The translations under genes and the position numbers were made by a program. The notes beneath the pieces were generated by a model. The model saw nothing but the letters and a program-made list of their open reading frames with translations. It had not been told where the DNA came from and ran no database searches. This document shows, piece by piece, positions 1 to 7,119 of a DNA stretch of 55,000 bases; position 1 is the stretch's first letter, and each line of letters opens with the position of its first letter. Source of the stretch: Gimesia alba (lineage in GTDB: Bacteria; Planctomycetota; Planctomycetia; Planctomycetales; Planctomycetaceae); NCBI RefSeq assembly GCF_007744675.1, contig NZ_CP036269.1, forward strand, positions 2,340,046-2,395,045, written 5' to 3'.

Positions 1-443
1 AAGGAGGCTCGCGGGGTAGCTCTCATCAAACCTCCAGCAGTTGGTCCAAATCGGTTGGCAAAACGGTTGGCAGGACATTCAAACAATCGCTGGTTCCCCG
101 ACTGCGGTGGCGGTCGGTGGTGACCGGAATTACCTATTTTACTCCCCAGGAACATCAGATGATGAATGCCACGCTGCTCGCGTCGCTCCAGATTGGAGAA
201 GCGATAACCTACGGATCAGGGAACCCGATGAAGATTCAGTTCCCCCTCGCACAGGACCCCACAAGATGGTCGCCCAGATTTGTGGCGCAACATGTCGAGC
301 AATACTTGCAAATTCTGGCCCAGATATTTCCTTCGCCGCGCGAGGTGTTGCAAGCACACCAAACGGAACTGGAAACCATGATCAAAAATCTGGGGCTGGC
401 ATTGCCGGAAAAAGATACCGGTGATGACCCTTTCCCCAATTGA
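1..443 (+). CDS. 3' end of an unidentified gene, possibly a conjugative-transfer ATPase
   Basis: The frame ending in TGA at 441-443 is open back to the first bases of the window, so this is the C-terminal part (about 146 residues) of a gene that starts outside. GTG codons at 117 and 120 could be read as a start, but they have no clear ribosome binding site. The visible part contains LLASLQIGEAITYGSG followed by PMKIQFPL, then a helical tail. That pattern resembles the end of the ATPase core in HerA/VirD4-like transfer ATPases. This is inference from a weak resemblance, helped by the replication-relaxation gene that follows 9 nt downstream, presumably in the same operon. Confidence 0.5.
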   Translation, partial: GGSRGSSHQTSSSWSKSVGKTVGRTFKQSLVPRLRWRSVVTGITYFTPQEHQMMNATLLASLQIGEAITYGSGNPMKIQFPLAQDPTRWSPRFVAQHVEQYLQILAQIFPSPREVLQAHQTELETMIKNLGLALPEKDTGDDPFPN

Positions 444-452
444 AGGTGAACC

Positions 453-1388
453 ATGATAACCACACGTGACATCCCGGTACTTGCTGCTTTGGGACGGTAT
501 TTTCTGATGAACCGTCGCATGATCCAGCAGGAGTGTTATCCGACCGACGTGGATGGTCGGCTTTCACGCCGGCGTCTCTCGGCGCTGGTGCGGGATGGTT
601 ATATCAGCAAACAAAGAATGCTGGTTGTCAATCCGCGCGATGAGACACCTGCGCCCGTCTATCATCTGGCGAAGCAGGGGTGCCAGTTTTTAGCGGAGCA
701 TTTTGAAGATGATCGGTATTTAGCGAAACCGACCAGCATTGCGCAGCCGATGCACCTGTATCATTATCTGGCCGTCGCCAACACGCACATTTTGCTCGAC
801 AAAGCGATTACACAGAGTGAAGTCAAATTGGTGACCTGGTGCAACGAGCAGGAGTTTCTCAATCCAGAGGACTCTGATCCCAAACAGCGAATTCGCTTGT
901 ATTCAGAACTTAAGACGGCCCCTAAAAAAATCATCTGTGCTCCGGACTCCGGTTTTCTGCTGGAAGTAGACGGGCATCGTGGCGTCTTTTATCTGGAGCA
1001 GGATCGAGACCGTGATAACTACAGTCACAATCGTGTCGCGGCGTTGAAGTCTCCCGGCTATACGGAACTCCATCGCCAACAACGGCATCGGAAACAGTTT
1101 CCGGCCACGACTCTCAACCGGTTCACCGTGGTGATGGTTGCACCGAGTGAAAAACGGCGCGATGCATTACGGCGTGCTTTTCATAAAAAAGCAGGCGCGG
1201 ATTTCTGGCGGTTCGCCTCGCTGACCGAATTAACACCGGAAACATTCCTGCATGAACGGGTCTGGTACCGTACCGATTCCGACGAGCCTCAACCATTGGT
1301 TAATACAAGAGCAGTTTCAACGATCTCTTCGGAACCGACTTTAAATAGAGAGGATGTAGACGATGTGTTGGCAGTCTCAAAATCATGA
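453..1388 (+). CDS. Replication-relaxation family protein
   Basis: A 311-residue protein of the replication-relaxation family found on plasmids and integrative elements. The N-terminus (about residues 1-90) reads as a winged helix: an early helix pair (IPVLAALGRYFLMNRRMIQ), then LSRRRLSALVRDGYISK and a strand with YHLAKQGCQFL. The middle has the family's nuclease-like core, including APDSGFLLEVDGHRGVFYLE and a conserved basic and tyrosine segment. The gene follows the upstream partial gene after 9 nt and has a GGTGAACC sequence just before ATG. The family is typically encoded beside transfer and replication genes, so it marks this end of the window as part of a mobile element. The exact biochemical role is poorly known. 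Confidence 0.75.
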   Translation: MITTRDIPVLAALGRYFLMNRRMIQQECYPTDVDGRLSRRRLSALVRDGYISKQRMLVVNPRDETPAPVYHLAKQGCQFLAEHFEDDRYLAKPTSIAQPMHLYHYLAVANTHILLDKAITQSEVKLVTWCNEQEFLNPEDSDPKQRIRLYSELKTAPKKIICAPDSGFLLEVDGHRGVFYLEQDRDRDNYSHNRVAALKSPGYTELHRQQRHRKQFPATTLNRFTVVMVAPSEKRRDALRRAFHKKAGADFWRFASLTELTPETFLHERVWYRTDSDEPQPLVNTRAVSTISSEPTLNREDVDDVLAVSKS

Positions 1389-1490
1389 TTGTTTAGCCTG
1401 TTGCCGGGTCTCCGGGCAGGTCTCCGCCCCGACATACGCTGGCTGTTTTGTGGGTTGTACGTGTATTTGTTTGCCCACCAACGACTTAAG

Positions 1491-1597
1491 GGTGTCGGCT
1501 CAGTCATTCGGCAAGCTCAATCCATCCCCGACCTCACAGCTTTCCAGGGGGGTACCGAGTCAACCTGTGAGGTCGGGGCTAGATCGCCCCCGACACC
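1491..1597. repeat. Nested inverted repeat, MITE-like or strong hairpin
   Basis: Two nested pairs of arms lie in the 412-nt space after the replication-relaxation gene. The outer pair is GGTGTCGG (1491-1498) with CCGACACC (1590-1597). The inner pair is CCCCGACCTCACAG (1526-1539) with CTGTGAGGTCGGGG (1565-1578), a perfect 14-bp stem around a 25-nt loop. The GC-rich arms differ from the surrounding sequence. This could be a dispersed non-autonomous repeat or a folded RNA. There is no T-run, so a simple terminator is unlikely. The rest of 1389-1800 shows nothing recognisable. Confidence 0.6.
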
Positions 1598-1800
1598 CCC
1601 GGAAAACCATCCGTCAGCTCCCGGCCATATGCCTGCCGCTGTCAAATGGTTTTCCACTCTTCTTCCTCTGGTCAGAAGAGCATAAGTCGTACTCCCTCCC
1701 ATGTATGTTGTTTTGTTTTTTACGAACCGGCAATGCCGGACTGTTTTGGTTTGGGCAACAGCACACAAGACTGCATATCAGTCCATTGCGTGCCTTTCAA

Positions 1801-2337
1801 ATGAATCAACTCCGGCATGACCGGATCGAATACATCCAGAAAGTTCGAGATCTTTCGTACATGCTGACACGGCAGCGTTTTACGGGAACGAATTTCTTCG
1901 ATGTCCGCCTACGGGCGGTTTTTGTACCCCATTTCACCCCTAATAGTATGGAACACGTACCAACCACAGTGCGACACGATGTCGATTCCAAAATGATGGC
2001 CCCGATTGTTATTGCGAAACCACACTGGTTTCAATTTTGGAAACAGCCCACTCTTGTCAACATGCAACTGCTCGCCCGCCAGGTCGACCTTGCTGATGAC
2101 TGGAATCGGTTGACAGAACAGAGACGAAAACTTCTCGAAGACTTAAGCTGTTTTCAGAAGCAGGCAACTCAGTTCAAAAAACAGGAAGGAAAGTGGCGAA
2201 ACTTGTTTCAGACCATTGAGTGGGCTTCACAGCCAGCTCGCAAATCCAACAAGCCCCGTGTCCTCCCGGGCATGGGACTTGAATTGAGCCTCCTGGCTCT
2301 GCATTTGGTGGTAGGAATCGCATTTCTGATGGTCTGA
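1801..2337 (+). CDS. Hypothetical protein with a C-terminal membrane segment
   Basis: A 178-residue reading frame that I do not recognise. The frame is open from 1363, but the part before 1801 is cysteine-rich with no protein-like pattern and crosses the inverted repeat at 1491-1597, so I start at ATG 1801. The protein has a charged N-terminus, a long charged helical stretch in the middle (DDWNRLTEQRRKLLEDLSCF and on, probably a coiled coil), and a hydrophobic C-terminal segment (LELSLLALHLVVGIAFLMV) that should span the membrane. No clear ribosome binding site precedes the ATG, so the start is uncertain. It lies inside the mobile element and may be anchored at the membrane with the transfer machinery (inference). 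Confidence 0.5.
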   Translation: MNQLRHDRIEYIQKVRDLSYMLTRQRFTGTNFFDVRLRAVFVPHFTPNSMEHVPTTVRHDVDSKMMAPIVIAKPHWFQFWKQPTLVNMQLLARQVDLADDWNRLTEQRRKLLEDLSCFQKQATQFKKQEGKWRNLFQTIEWASQPARKSNKPRVLPGMGLELSLLALHLVVGIAFLMV

Positions 2338-2380
2338 GCATCAGGACGGAAGCAATTCCGAAGGAGTGAGAACAGTGTGT

Positions 2381-2536
2381 CATCCGGAAGTTGCCGTTGT
2401 CAACTTCCGGATGCAGGCTCGCGAATGTGTTAAGTGTCGTTTTCAGACGTACCAGACGCTTTCTAAAGCTGACCATGATTCCCATCAGGAATCCAACTCG
2501 ATGAGCAGGTTATTCTCCCTCGCTCATCAACTTTTA
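2381..2536 (+). ncRNA. Candidate structured small RNA, copy 1
   Basis: This non-coding stretch opens with a perfect 13-bp hairpin (2381-2393 with 2401-2413). It continues with GTTAAG (2429-2434), a short hairpin CGTT/GACG (2438-2441 with 2446-2449), a fixed 50-nt block starting TACC, a second helix GATTCC/GGAATC (2477-2482 with 2488-2493), and a terminator hairpin at 2500-2528. The same order, with the same spacing between TACC and the terminator, recurs at 3693-3803. Both internal helices carry compensatory changes between the copies, which argues for selection on RNA structure. Function unknown. Regulation of element genes or of copy number is a guess. Confidence 0.55.
2500..2535 (+). terminator. 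Rho-independent terminator ending small RNA copy 1
   Basis: GATGAGC (2500-2506) pairs with GCTCATC (2522-2528), followed by AACTTTT. It ends whatever is transcribed from the 1801 gene or from the candidate RNA. Confidence 0.65.
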
Positions 2537-2659
2537 TTGGATGCAACGGCCGGTTTCAACTTTGCCCCGACCAGAGAGGGTTGGTTTGGTATTTGATTGA
2601 GACAGGTCTTTCGTCCCGTCATTTTGACGGATTTTAATTTCTTTACTCCCAAGATCATT

Positions 2660-2980
2660 ATGGAAAATGACAAGAAAACAACACCGGCAAAAGTTTCTAA
2701 CACCACTAACAAGGTTAAGGAAGCAAAACAACCACCCATTTGTCGTGTGGAATTCAGTGGCATCAGTGCTGCTGTCTGGCCCAAGCAGATTCCCTCTGCC
2801 GACGGTAAACCACGCGAAACGTGGATGGTCAGTCTCACCCGTTCCTACCGGGACGGCAATGAGACAAAGCGAACGCACGTTTTATTCCCGGAACATTTAC
2901 TGCCAGCTTCAATGGCTCTCATCAAAGCATGGGAATTCATTGAAAACGGTGGCAAACCCGAGGAGAAGAACGATGCATAA
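2660..2980 (+). CDS. Small hypothetical protein, paralogue of the 3983 gene
   Basis: A 106-residue protein of unknown function. The frame extends to a TTG at 2597, but ATG 2660 gives a conventional lysine-rich soluble N-terminus and lies after the terminator at 2500-2535, so I use it. After a polar leader, the core runs RVEFSGISAAVWPKQIP, a charged strand (SLTRSYRDGN), then LFPEHLLPASMALIKAWEFI. The gene at 3983 has the same layout: xRIxF.SASVF, a KRYKD strand, then LAELPQAVRVLQMAQGYV. The two are therefore diverged paralogues within the element, each about 100 residues with an alpha/beta fold. No catalytic motif is visible. A small DNA-binding or accessory protein is possible. Confidence 0.65.
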   Translation: MENDKKTTPAKVSNTTNKVKEAKQPPICRVEFSGISAAVWPKQIPSADGKPRETWMVSLTRSYRDGNETKRTHVLFPEHLLPASMALIKAWEFIENGGKPEEKNDA

Positions 2981-3004
2981 GGATGTTATCGCTACGGTGG
3001 AGGT

Positions 3005-3038
3005 TTTTTCTGGTTTGAGTTTGCTCAAACCAGAAAAA
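3005..3038 (+). terminator. 15-bp hairpin, probable bidirectional terminator
   Basis: A perfect 15-bp stem (3005-3019 with 3024-3038) closed by a TTTG loop, with a T-run on the left arm and an A-run on the right. It sits 24 nt after the stop of the small gene at 2660-2980. There is no T-tract beyond the right arm, so the arms' own A/T ends would have to serve. Confidence 0.5.
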
Positions 3039-3060
3039 CTGGAGTGGGAACAAAGAATTT

Positions 3061-3185
3061 CGGAACGATCGCCCTCTCGGTCGTTCCGCCAAATTCACTG
3101 TATCGAAGCCTTGCCTTCCACCGATTACGGACGGTGGAGAGTAGGGCGAGGTGCAGTCCCCTCCCCCCGGCATTCGAGGCCGGGG
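3061..3185 (+). promoter_or_regulatory. Highly structured leader upstream of the Cys-rich gene
   Basis: Three further hairpins follow one another. The first is an 11-bp stem with one G-U pair (3061-3071 with 3078-3088). The second is a two-part stem in which CCTTGCC (3109-3115) pairs with GGCGAGG (3145-3151) and encloses TCCACCG/CGGTGGA (3117-3123 with 3132-3138). The third is CCCCGGC/GCCGGGG (3165-3171 with 3179-3185). They fill the space before the gene at 3210. This could be a 5' leader, a riboregulator or another small RNA. It does not match a riboswitch class that I know. Confidence 0.45.
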
Positions 3186-3209
3186 AGTAATTTCCTTTCC
3201 CTTTTTGTT

Positions 3210-3650
3210 ATGGACAACTGCACGTACTGTAAATGTAAGGACACACCGGAGAATCCGCTTTACCACGGAGCGGTGTGGTCAGACCCTTTTTCTCGGAAGC
3301 CAGATCAGCAAGACTTCGCTTATTGTGAAGAATGCAGCAATCGGGGTGGAATCGGTACAACTGATCCGCACCGTTTCTTCGGAAATTGTTGTTTTTGTGA
3401 TCGTGAGTTTTGGGAATATTCCGGAATTTACGTTCTCGAATGTGAAGATCCGAGAAACACCATGAGTGACACTGCCTGCCTTCGGTGTATCAGAAATTAC
3501 AACATCGAGAATGCAATCCGCTGCAAATGCTGCGGTGGTTCGGCGGACGGCTACTATTGTTGGGGTTTCTGCCGCAAGTGTGAATGTGGGTGCATCGGCA
3601 ATGCAGTGGAAGACTGCGACAATGTGAAATGTAGAGTTAAGCAACCGTAA
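3210..3650 (+). CDS. Cysteine-rich hypothetical protein, probable zinc binder
   Basis: A 146-residue protein with about 21 cysteines, arranged as CxxC-like pairs along the whole chain: C4/C7/C9, C39/C42, C60/C61/C63, C90/C93, C105/C107/C108 and a dense cluster from C117 to C128. There is no signal peptide, so the cysteines more likely bind zinc in the cytoplasm than form disulfides. I do not recognise the family; it looks like several small zinc ribbons in series. ATG 3210 is used because the frame before it crosses the hairpin-rich leader and is not protein-like. No ribosome binding site is evident. The gene is followed immediately by the second copy of the candidate small RNA. Confidence 0.65.
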   Translation: MDNCTYCKCKDTPENPLYHGAVWSDPFSRKPDQQDFAYCEECSNRGGIGTTDPHRFFGNCCFCDREFWEYSGIYVLECEDPRNTMSDTACLRCIRNYNIENAIRCKCCGGSADGYYCWGFCRKCECGCIGNAVEDCDNVKCRVKQP

Positions 3651-3657
3651 TTGCGCA

Positions 3658-3803
3658 CTTCCCTACTCTCAAAGTAGGAAGCCGATAGCTTCGTTAAGCG
3701 TCGCCGCAAGGCGTACCAAGCGTTGTGAATGGCTGTTAATGATTCACTTAATGGATCGAATTCGATGAGCGGGAATCACTCCCCCGCTCATCACCCTTTT
3801 TTC
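3658..3803 (+). ncRNA. Candidate structured small RNA, copy 2
   Basis: This copy begins with a hairpin that has one bulged C (3658-3667 with 3673-3681). It then has GTTAAG (3693-3698), a hairpin CGCC-GCAA-GGCG with a GNRA loop (3702-3713), a 50-nt block starting TACC at 3714, a helix GATTCA/TGGATC (3741-3746 with 3752-3757), and a 10-bp terminator. Against copy 1, the first helix changes T-A and T-G pairs to C-G pairs, and the second changes C-G to A-T and T-A to T-G, while pairing is kept. Spacing is identical over the 50-nt block. Confidence 0.6.
3764..3802 (+). terminator. Rho-independent terminator ending small RNA copy 2
   Basis: GATGAGCGGG (3764-3773) pairs perfectly with CCCGCTCATC (3783-3792), followed by ACCC and six T residues. 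Confidence 0.8.
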
Positions 3804-3982
3804 GATTTGAAAAATTCCCAGACCTCCCTGTTGAAAACGCCCACGATCTCCTTGCGCACCTTGCAAACCCGTGGCATTGTCGTTCACGGTCTGCATCGTG
3901 TAGACAAAAGCGAATCTAACGGGTTGTCGGTTTATCGTGACTCATAACCCACAATTGTTCTTTCCTCAGAAAGGTTGAGCCG

Positions 3983-4258
3983 ATGGCTAAAAAAAGTACC
4001 AAGAGAAGTAACAACAACCCGCCAGAAAAAGTCTTCCGTATCGGTTTTGTGTCGGCTTCGGTCTTCGCTCACGAAATCGAAACAGACGAAGGCCCGATTA
4101 CGATCCGAAGTGTCAGCGTGCAGAAACGTTATAAGGATGCCGACGAAGTGAAATACACTGCGTCCTTCAACCTGGCGGAATTACCGCAAGCAGTCCGCGT
4201 TTTGCAAATGGCACAGGGCTACGTCGAACGGGCTGAGGCCGAAATCATTCTGGACTGA
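3983..4258 (+). CDS. Small hypothetical protein, paralogue of the 2660 gene
   Basis: A 91-residue soluble protein of unknown function, starting at ATG 3983 about 7 nt after AAAGGTTGAG. A lysine-rich leader is followed by FRIGFVSASVFAHEIET, the strand VSVQKRYKDADEVKYTASF, and a C-terminal helix LAELPQAVRVLQMAQGYVER. This order and spacing match the protein at 2660-2980, so the two probably arose by duplication and then diverged widely. The gene has its own strong terminator at 4281-4316 and so probably forms its own transcript. No catalytic residues stand out. Confidence 0.7.
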   Translation: MAKKSTKRSNNNPPEKVFRIGFVSASVFAHEIETDEGPITIRSVSVQKRYKDADEVKYTASFNLAELPQAVRVLQMAQGYVERAEAEIILD

Positions 4259-4280
4259 CGCTCGGACTGATTCGTTCCTG

Positions 4281-4316
4281 GACGGTGATTGAAAACTCAA
4301 TCACCGTCCCACTTTT
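4281..4316 (+). terminator. Rho-independent terminator after the 3983 gene
   Basis: A perfect 12-bp stem, GACGGTGATTGA (4281-4292) with TCAATCACCGTC (4297-4308), has a loop of AAAC and is followed by CCACTTTT. Confidence 0.85.
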
Positions 4317-4356
4317 CCATTTCCCAATTTTGAATCGCTATCAGGAGAATAGTGTC

Positions 4357-4572
4357 ATGAATAGAAACACTGGTGGAGTCATTCACTCGGCGGAAGCCTA
4401 CAGCAAGGCGATGGTGTTGCAACGTCTCGGAATTTCACAGCGGTTCTGGGACAAGATGCTCGATGAAGGTCTGCCGTATGCAACTATTGGACACACGCGT
4501 TGGGTGACAGGCCACAATCTGATTTTGCATTTAGAAAATAATTCCCACACCAAGTCTGATGAGGCAGAATAG
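4357..4572 (+). CDS. Excisionase-like helix-turn-helix protein
   Basis: A 71-residue protein of the AlpA/excisionase type, which bends attachment-site DNA and steers the integrase towards excision. I start at ATG 4357, which follows TCAGGAGAAT at good spacing; the longer frame from 4285 crosses the terminator of the previous gene. The core (SAEAYSKAMVLQRLGIS, then FWDKMLDEGLPYATIGHTRW and VTGHNLILHLE) is the winged helix-turn-helix pattern of such proteins: a helix pair followed by a short wing that ends in a basic-aromatic turn. It lies 19 nt before the integrase gene and is probably co-transcribed with it, as excisionases often are. Confidence 0.65.
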   Translation: MNRNTGGVIHSAEAYSKAMVLQRLGISQRFWDKMLDEGLPYATIGHTRWVTGHNLILHLENNSHTKSDEAE

Positions 4573-4591
4573 TCCCCTGTTCTGAATCATT

Positions 4592-6220
4592 ATGCCTCGT
4601 AAACCTGAAATCGGAAATATCCAGTTGTATCCGGATCGGCCGCTCAAAAAAGCCGACAAGAACGGTTACGTCTTGAAATTCTATTGCCCGCTGCATCAGA
4701 AACGGATCAGAAAGAGTTGCAGGACTCGTGAACGTCGAGAAGCCCGTCGGATCATGAGAGAGTGTCGCGAGCGTTTGTTGAATGGTCGCTATATCGAATC
4801 GGGTGGTGTGATAACTGAAGAACTGGAAATTCAGACGCGTTTGCCAACTCCGTCGGTGATGCGAGGTGATAGGGAACGTGTTAGCGACATGCGTTGGCAG
4901 GATTGCTTCGAACATTACTATGAACATTGCAAGACCCGAATGCGACCAAAGTCTCTGGAAACAGCGATTGGACGAGTTCAAATCGCCAGTCGAATCTTTG
5001 AAAATTACCGGAAAAAGATGAAGCTGCCAGAGAATGCGAACATCGAAGAATACACAACACTGACTGTCTTGGAATATCTACAGGATCGGTTGCTTGCCGG
5101 TGAAGAAGGGGTTTATGAAACTCGATCTCTGACCACCGTCAACACGATGATGGGGGCAGTTATGGCGTTCGTGCGGTATTGCCATCGTCATGGCTGGGTT
5201 GGTCAAGTTCCACCAATCACAAAACTAAGTGTAGATGATGTGATGAAGGGGCGGCCGGTGACCATTGAGGAATTTGAGAGTATGCTTGATGCCACTCGAG
5301 AGGTCGTGGGCGAGAAACCAGCAGAGTCCTGGCAATTTGTTTTACAGATACTTTGGGAGAGTGCATTTCGCATTGGGGATGTGATGAATTTCTCATGGGA
5401 TGATGAAAGAAAGATTCACCCCGTTTGGCCGCGTCACCAGAATTTGCATCCCACATTGATCATTCCCTCTACGCAGAAAAATGGTAAGACCCAGGAAATT
5501 CCAATGTTGCCAGGATTGCAGGTGCTTTTGGATCAGGTTCCTGAGAAGGATCGCAAAGGTTGGGTAGTGAATCCCCTAGCGATGGAATATCAGATTAAAG
5601 TGGACAGTGAATGGTTCAGGCCGACGAACACCGATCTCGCGAAACTGGCAGCGGACTATAATAATTCTGCGATCGCAAGAGCTTGCGGCGTTTCTGAAAC
5701 GACAGTCCGAAAATGGCTCACAAGAGCGAAAATCAAACGGGGAGAAGAATTTAATCGTCACCAGGGTGAAATCGATTCCACTGCGATTACAAAACTCAAA
5801 GCGAGAGCAGAAAAACAGTCCTGCAGACAGGCTCAGCGAAAAGAACAAAGACTAACAGCAAAACGTGTCAGTCGCATTATTTCGATGATTGGGGAGCAAG
5901 CCCGGATTGTCGTTCAACAACCTGATGAAGAAGCAGGTCGCCGGCTGAAATATGCTTCGGCCCATGATTTGAGACGTGGTTGTGCCCACCGATTGATCAA
6001 TGCGGGAGTTTCTGCAGAAACGCTCAAGATCATTCTACGACATAAAGATTTTGCAACCACGGAAAAGTTCTATGGTGCAACTAAGGCTGCCCAGGCCGCT
6101 GCAGGGGAAGTTCATGAAAAGCTAGCAGGCGATTCAGTAAAACAGGATTCTGGGAATGAAATGTCTCAATTTTCAGATGAAGAACTGAAGAAGCTGCGGA
6201 GCTTACTCAATTCGATTTGA
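4592..6220 (+). CDS. Tyrosine recombinase / integrase with an inserted HTH segment
   Basis: A 542-residue site-specific integrase, longer than the usual 350-420. The N-terminus is a basic arm-binding region. A core-binding domain follows at about residues 95-215 (DCFEHYYEHCKTRMRPKSLE and on). The catalytic domain has the first arginine in ESAFRIGDVMNFSW (R260), a lysine in the STQKNGKTQ turn, HDLRR (H458, R461), LRHKD (H484) and the nucleophile in TEKFYG (Y494). Between the lysine turn and HDLRR lies an insertion of roughly 100 residues containing a helix-turn-helix (IARACGVSETTVRKWL, 361-376) and then a basic stretch. It is the end gene of the element that begins before the window. No flanking tRNA is seen directly downstream. 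Confidence 0.9.
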   Translation: MPRKPEIGNIQLYPDRPLKKADKNGYVLKFYCPLHQKRIRKSCRTRERREARRIMRECRERLLNGRYIESGGVITEELEIQTRLPTPSVMRGDRERVSDMRWQDCFEHYYEHCKTRMRPKSLETAIGRVQIASRIFENYRKKMKLPENANIEEYTTLTVLEYLQDRLLAGEEGVYETRSLTTVNTMMGAVMAFVRYCHRHGWVGQVPPITKLSVDDVMKGRPVTIEEFESMLDATREVVGEKPAESWQFVLQILWESAFRIGDVMNFSWDDERKIHPVWPRHQNLHPTLIIPSTQKNGKTQEIPMLPGLQVLLDQVPEKDRKGWVVNPLAMEYQIKVDSEWFRPTNTDLAKLAADYNNSAIARACGVSETTVRKWLTRAKIKRGEEFNRHQGEIDSTAITKLKARAEKQSCRQAQRKEQRLTAKRVSRIISMIGEQARIVVQQPDEEAGRRLKYASAHDLRRGCAHRLINAGVSAETLKIILRHKDFATTEKFYGATKAAQAAAGEVHEKLAGDSVKQDSGNEMSQFSDEELKKLRSLLNSI

Positions 6221-6274
6221 GAATATTATTACGCGTCGGATAAAAGTATTTGTCCCCGAATACTAGAGGGCATC

Positions 6275-6676
6275 TCAAAACCTTTTTAATAGTGTAAATA
6301 AACACCCAAGAATTACAAAGCTTTCGTAGAGGTAATCGTGATATTCCCAGCGCGTGACAATGCGACGATAGTTGTGGAGCCAGGCAATACTGCGTTCCAC
6401 AATCCAACGTCGTTTGAAGCGTGGAAGCTTTCGACCATCTTGCGTCGGCGGTTTGACTCTCGATTTTCGATGCGGGCAGATCAGATCGATATTCTTTTCC
6501 ATCAGCCGTTTGCGCAACGAGTCCGAATCGGCGGCTTTGTCATAAACAAGTCGCTCGGGTTGTCGATTTTGCAATGTGATTTTTTCAAGCAGCGGTTCGA
6601 TCAGCTTGACTTCGCTACGACGGGCCGATTCTGTGTCGATCGCCACAGGTGTCCCGTGACGATCGACAAAAATCAT
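6275..6676 (-). CDS. IS5-type transposase, second frame (C-terminal half)
   Basis: This frame encodes the second half of the DDE transposase. It has IFVDRHGTPVAIDTESA, the second aspartate region LVYDKAADSDSLRKRL, and the glutamate motif RRWIVERSIAWLHNYRRI near the end. Read continuously from the A7 run, the frame begins upstream of the ATG with residues such as KKRGRRVGPTRRGKG, the usual IS5 linker. Translation is therefore expected mainly through a -1 frameshift from the first frame, giving a fused protein of about 280 residues. Nothing truncates it. Confidence 0.8.
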   Translation of the reverse strand: MIFVDRHGTPVAIDTESARRSEVKLIEPLLEKITLQNRQPERLVYDKAADSDSLRKRLMEKNIDLICPHRKSRVKPPTQDGRKLPRFKRRWIVERSIAWLHNYRRIVTRWEYHDYLYESFVILGCLFTLLKRF

Positions 6677-7119
6677 GACCTTTGTGCCTTTGCCACGACG
6701 AGTCGGGCCAACTCTTCTACCCCTTTTTTTGCCGAGGCAAAAGTGCCATCAGCAAAGGTTTCCGAGAAATCAATCTGGCCAGCATCATCCATTCGTTCCA
6801 AGATGATTTGCCAGGCAGATAAGAGCCGCCCTTCGATCGTCCATTGCTGGAAACGTCGATGGCACGTCGCTTTTGAGGGATACTCTCTTGGTAAATCTTT
6901 CCATCGTGCTCCTGTCACCAAAATCCAGAGAATGCCTTCCAGGCAATCTCGTGGATGGGCTTTTGGACGTCCTCCCTTTTTGGAAGGGGGAGTCCAGGGA
7001 AACAGTTTTGCGACTAAAGACCATTGTTTATCGGTCAAAACGACCGGGCGTTCCGTCCTGGACGCTGTTTTTGTGGAAACCCGTTTTCGTTTGGGCCACC
7101 AGACCAGCGTCATATACAT
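6673..7119 (-). CDS. IS5-type transposase, first frame (N-terminal half)
   Basis: A 148-residue frame with the N-terminal DUF4096-type helix-turn-helix (LTDKQWSLVAKLFPW, GGRPKAHPRDCLEGILWIL, ARWKDLPREYPSKATCHRRF) and the first catalytic aspartate in FADGTFASAKKG. On the minus strand the codons GCA AAA AAA GGG form an A7 run, where a -1 slip joins this frame to the 6275-6676 frame. After that point the unshifted frame loses similarity (VEELARLVVAKAQRS) and stops. This matches the programmed frameshift used by two-frame IS5 elements. The gene is probably active or recently so, because both halves are intact. Confidence 0.8.
   Translation of the reverse strand: MYMTLVWWPKRKRVSTKTASRTERPVVLTDKQWSLVAKLFPWTPPSKKGGRPKAHPRDCLEGILWILVTGARWKDLPREYPSKATCHRRFQQWTIEGRLLSAWQIILERMDDAGQIDFSETFADGTFASAKKGVEELARLVVAKAQRS

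Noticed and set aside
1363..1800. N-terminal extension of the 1801 gene
   Set aside because: It is Cys-rich, not protein-like, and crosses a perfect inverted repeat.
6221..6265. Attachment site right after the integrase
   Set aside because: No tRNA or repeated core sequence is visible there.
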